A stretch of DNA of 21,027 nt from CAZKTS01 sp964555735 (lineage in GTDB: Bacteria > Actinomycetota > Acidimicrobiia > IMCC26256 > PALSA-555): the NCBI GenBank assembly GCA_964555735.1, contig CAZKTS010000157.1:1-21027 (forward strand). Direction: 5' to 3'. Positions 20,327-21,027 of this stretch are shown here, in pieces. A program made the position numbers and the translations under genes. Position 1 is the first letter of the stretch. Each line of letters begins with the position of its first letter. The notes under the pieces were generated by a model that was not told the origin of the DNA, ran no database searches, and saw only the letters and a list, made by a program, of their open reading frames with translations.

Positions 20327-21027
20327 ATGGCGAACTCGACGGATCTCTTCGCGCGCCGCAACCGGCTGCGTATCATCGCGGTCGTCGTCCTCGCGACGAT
20401 CAACTACATGCTCGCGGTCGCGCTCGCAGCCGTCGCGGTGACGCTCGGCTTCATCATCGCGGCGATGTTCAACTTCGACATCTTCCCCACCGACGGCGAC
20501 GAGGCGAAGATCATCAGCATCGGGATCGGCGCCATCGTCGTGCTGTCGTTCGTCGTGGGCCTGCTCGTCGCGCTGTTCAAGATCCCGTTCGCACGTCGCC
20601 GGCTCGAGCGGCAGGTGCTGCGCGAGACCGGAGCCACGATTGCCGACGGCGACGCCCATCGCGAGGTCAAGAACCTGCTCGAGGCGCTGGCCATCCCCGC
20701 CGACATCGATCCGCCCCGCTTCGCGGTCATCGACGATCCGGCGCCCAACTCGTTCGGGGTGGGCACGCGCCCGTCGAAGAGCATCATCGGCGTCACCACC
20801 GGCCTGAGCGCCGTGCTCTCTCGCGACGAGCTGGAGGCAGTCCTCGCGTACGAGGTCAGCCGCATCAAGAGCTGGGACATCGCGCTCTCGAGCTGGACGG
20901 TGGCCCTCACCGGTGGGGCGATCAGCGCGGCCGACAGCGACGACGATCAGATCCTCCGGGCCCTGTTCGGCTTCGTGCCCCGAAAGCTCGGCGAGATGCT
21001 CCAGGTGTGGGCGCTGCGCGACCAGGG
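20327..21027 (+). CDS. M48/HtpX-like membrane protein with degenerate HExxH (partial)
   Basis: The frame opens at ATG 20327 and runs without a stop to the window edge, so only the first 233 residues are seen. The N-terminus MANSTDLFARRNRL is followed by two membrane segments (about 15-48 and 62-84), the HtpX layout. The cytoplasmic domain has PAPNSFGVGTRPSKSIIGVTTGLSAVLSRDELEAVLAYEVSRIKSWDIALSS, which aligns with the M48 signature NAFATG then VLAHELSHIKNRD. The zinc-binding HExxH is replaced by Y175-E-V-S-R179: both histidines are lost and the Glu kept. It is therefore probably catalytically inactive as a zinc protease. The rest of the gene, including the third ligand position, lies outside the window. 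It follows the VOC gene by 19 bases. Confidence 0.85.
   Translation, partial: MANSTDLFARRNRLRIIAVVVLATINYMLAVALAAVAVTLGFIIAAMFNFDIFPTDGDEAKIISIGIGAIVVLSFVVGLLVALFKIPFARRRLERQVLRETGATIADGDAHREVKNLLEALAIPADIDPPRFAVIDDPAPNSFGVGTRPSKSIIGVTTGLSAVLSRDELEAVLAYEVSRIKSWDIALSSWTVALTGGAISAADSDDDQILRALFGFVPRKLGEMLQVWALRDQ

Noticed and set aside
17986..20403. Very long open frame on the minus strand (about 805 codons)
   Set aside because: It lies antisense to four well-supported plus-strand genes, is dominated by Arg/Val/His/Asp low-complexity residues and shows no family motif. Such shadows are expected in GC-rich DNA.

Overview
The window is GC-rich, densely packed actinobacterial chromosome with many GTG starts, short gaps and overlapping stop codons. 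FtsEX with a secreted M23 peptidase, an F420-type luciferase-like oxidoreductase, two mycothiol-type DinB/MDMPI-fold proteins, a DUF3052 protein and several apparently leaderless promoters together suggest Actinomycetota. Class Acidimicrobiia is my best guess, from gene content and style only. No mobile element, CRISPR array, rRNA or convincing tRNA was seen.

Region 1 (1-3.25 kb) is a cell-division/cell-wall block: ftsE, ftsX, and a coiled-coil M23 endopeptidase with its own promoter. It ends in a palindrome-rich intergenic stretch and a strong hairpin shared with the convergent peroxiredoxin gene. Region 2 (3.25-8.74 kb) holds a 1-Cys peroxiredoxin (minus), a divergent MFS exporter, a DUF3052 protein overlapping an SRAP (YedK/HMCES-like) DNA-repair protein, a MDMPI-fold protein, and a divergent TetR regulator/fatty-acid desaturase pair with a visible operator. 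Region 3 (8.8-12.9 kb) has a small unknown protein on the plus strand. It is followed on the minus strand by an LLM-class oxidoreductase with a palindrome over its -10 box, a TesB-like thioesterase whose start seems to be CTG, a second MDMPI-fold protein and a 329-aa unknown.

Region 4 (13.0-16.3 kb) is a probable operon: a secreted zinc metallopeptidase followed by a DrrA/DrrB-type ABC exporter. The peptidase is a tandem duplication: domain 1 keeps HEWGH, while domain 2 keeps the same four-cysteine pattern but has lost every zinc ligand. Region 5 (16.3-21.0 kb) has a D-aminoacylase-type amidohydrolase (minus), a divergent amidohydrolase-2 protein behind a palindromic promoter, a YqgE/AlgH protein, a VOC-fold protein, and the start of an M48/HtpX-like membrane protein cut by the window edge. 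In that last protein the HExxH motif reads YEVSR, so it looks like a pseudoprotease.

The most interesting signals are the two degenerate metalloprotease domains, the three palindromes lying on or next to promoter elements, and the CTG start. All functional claims rest on motifs read by eye; no database search was run.
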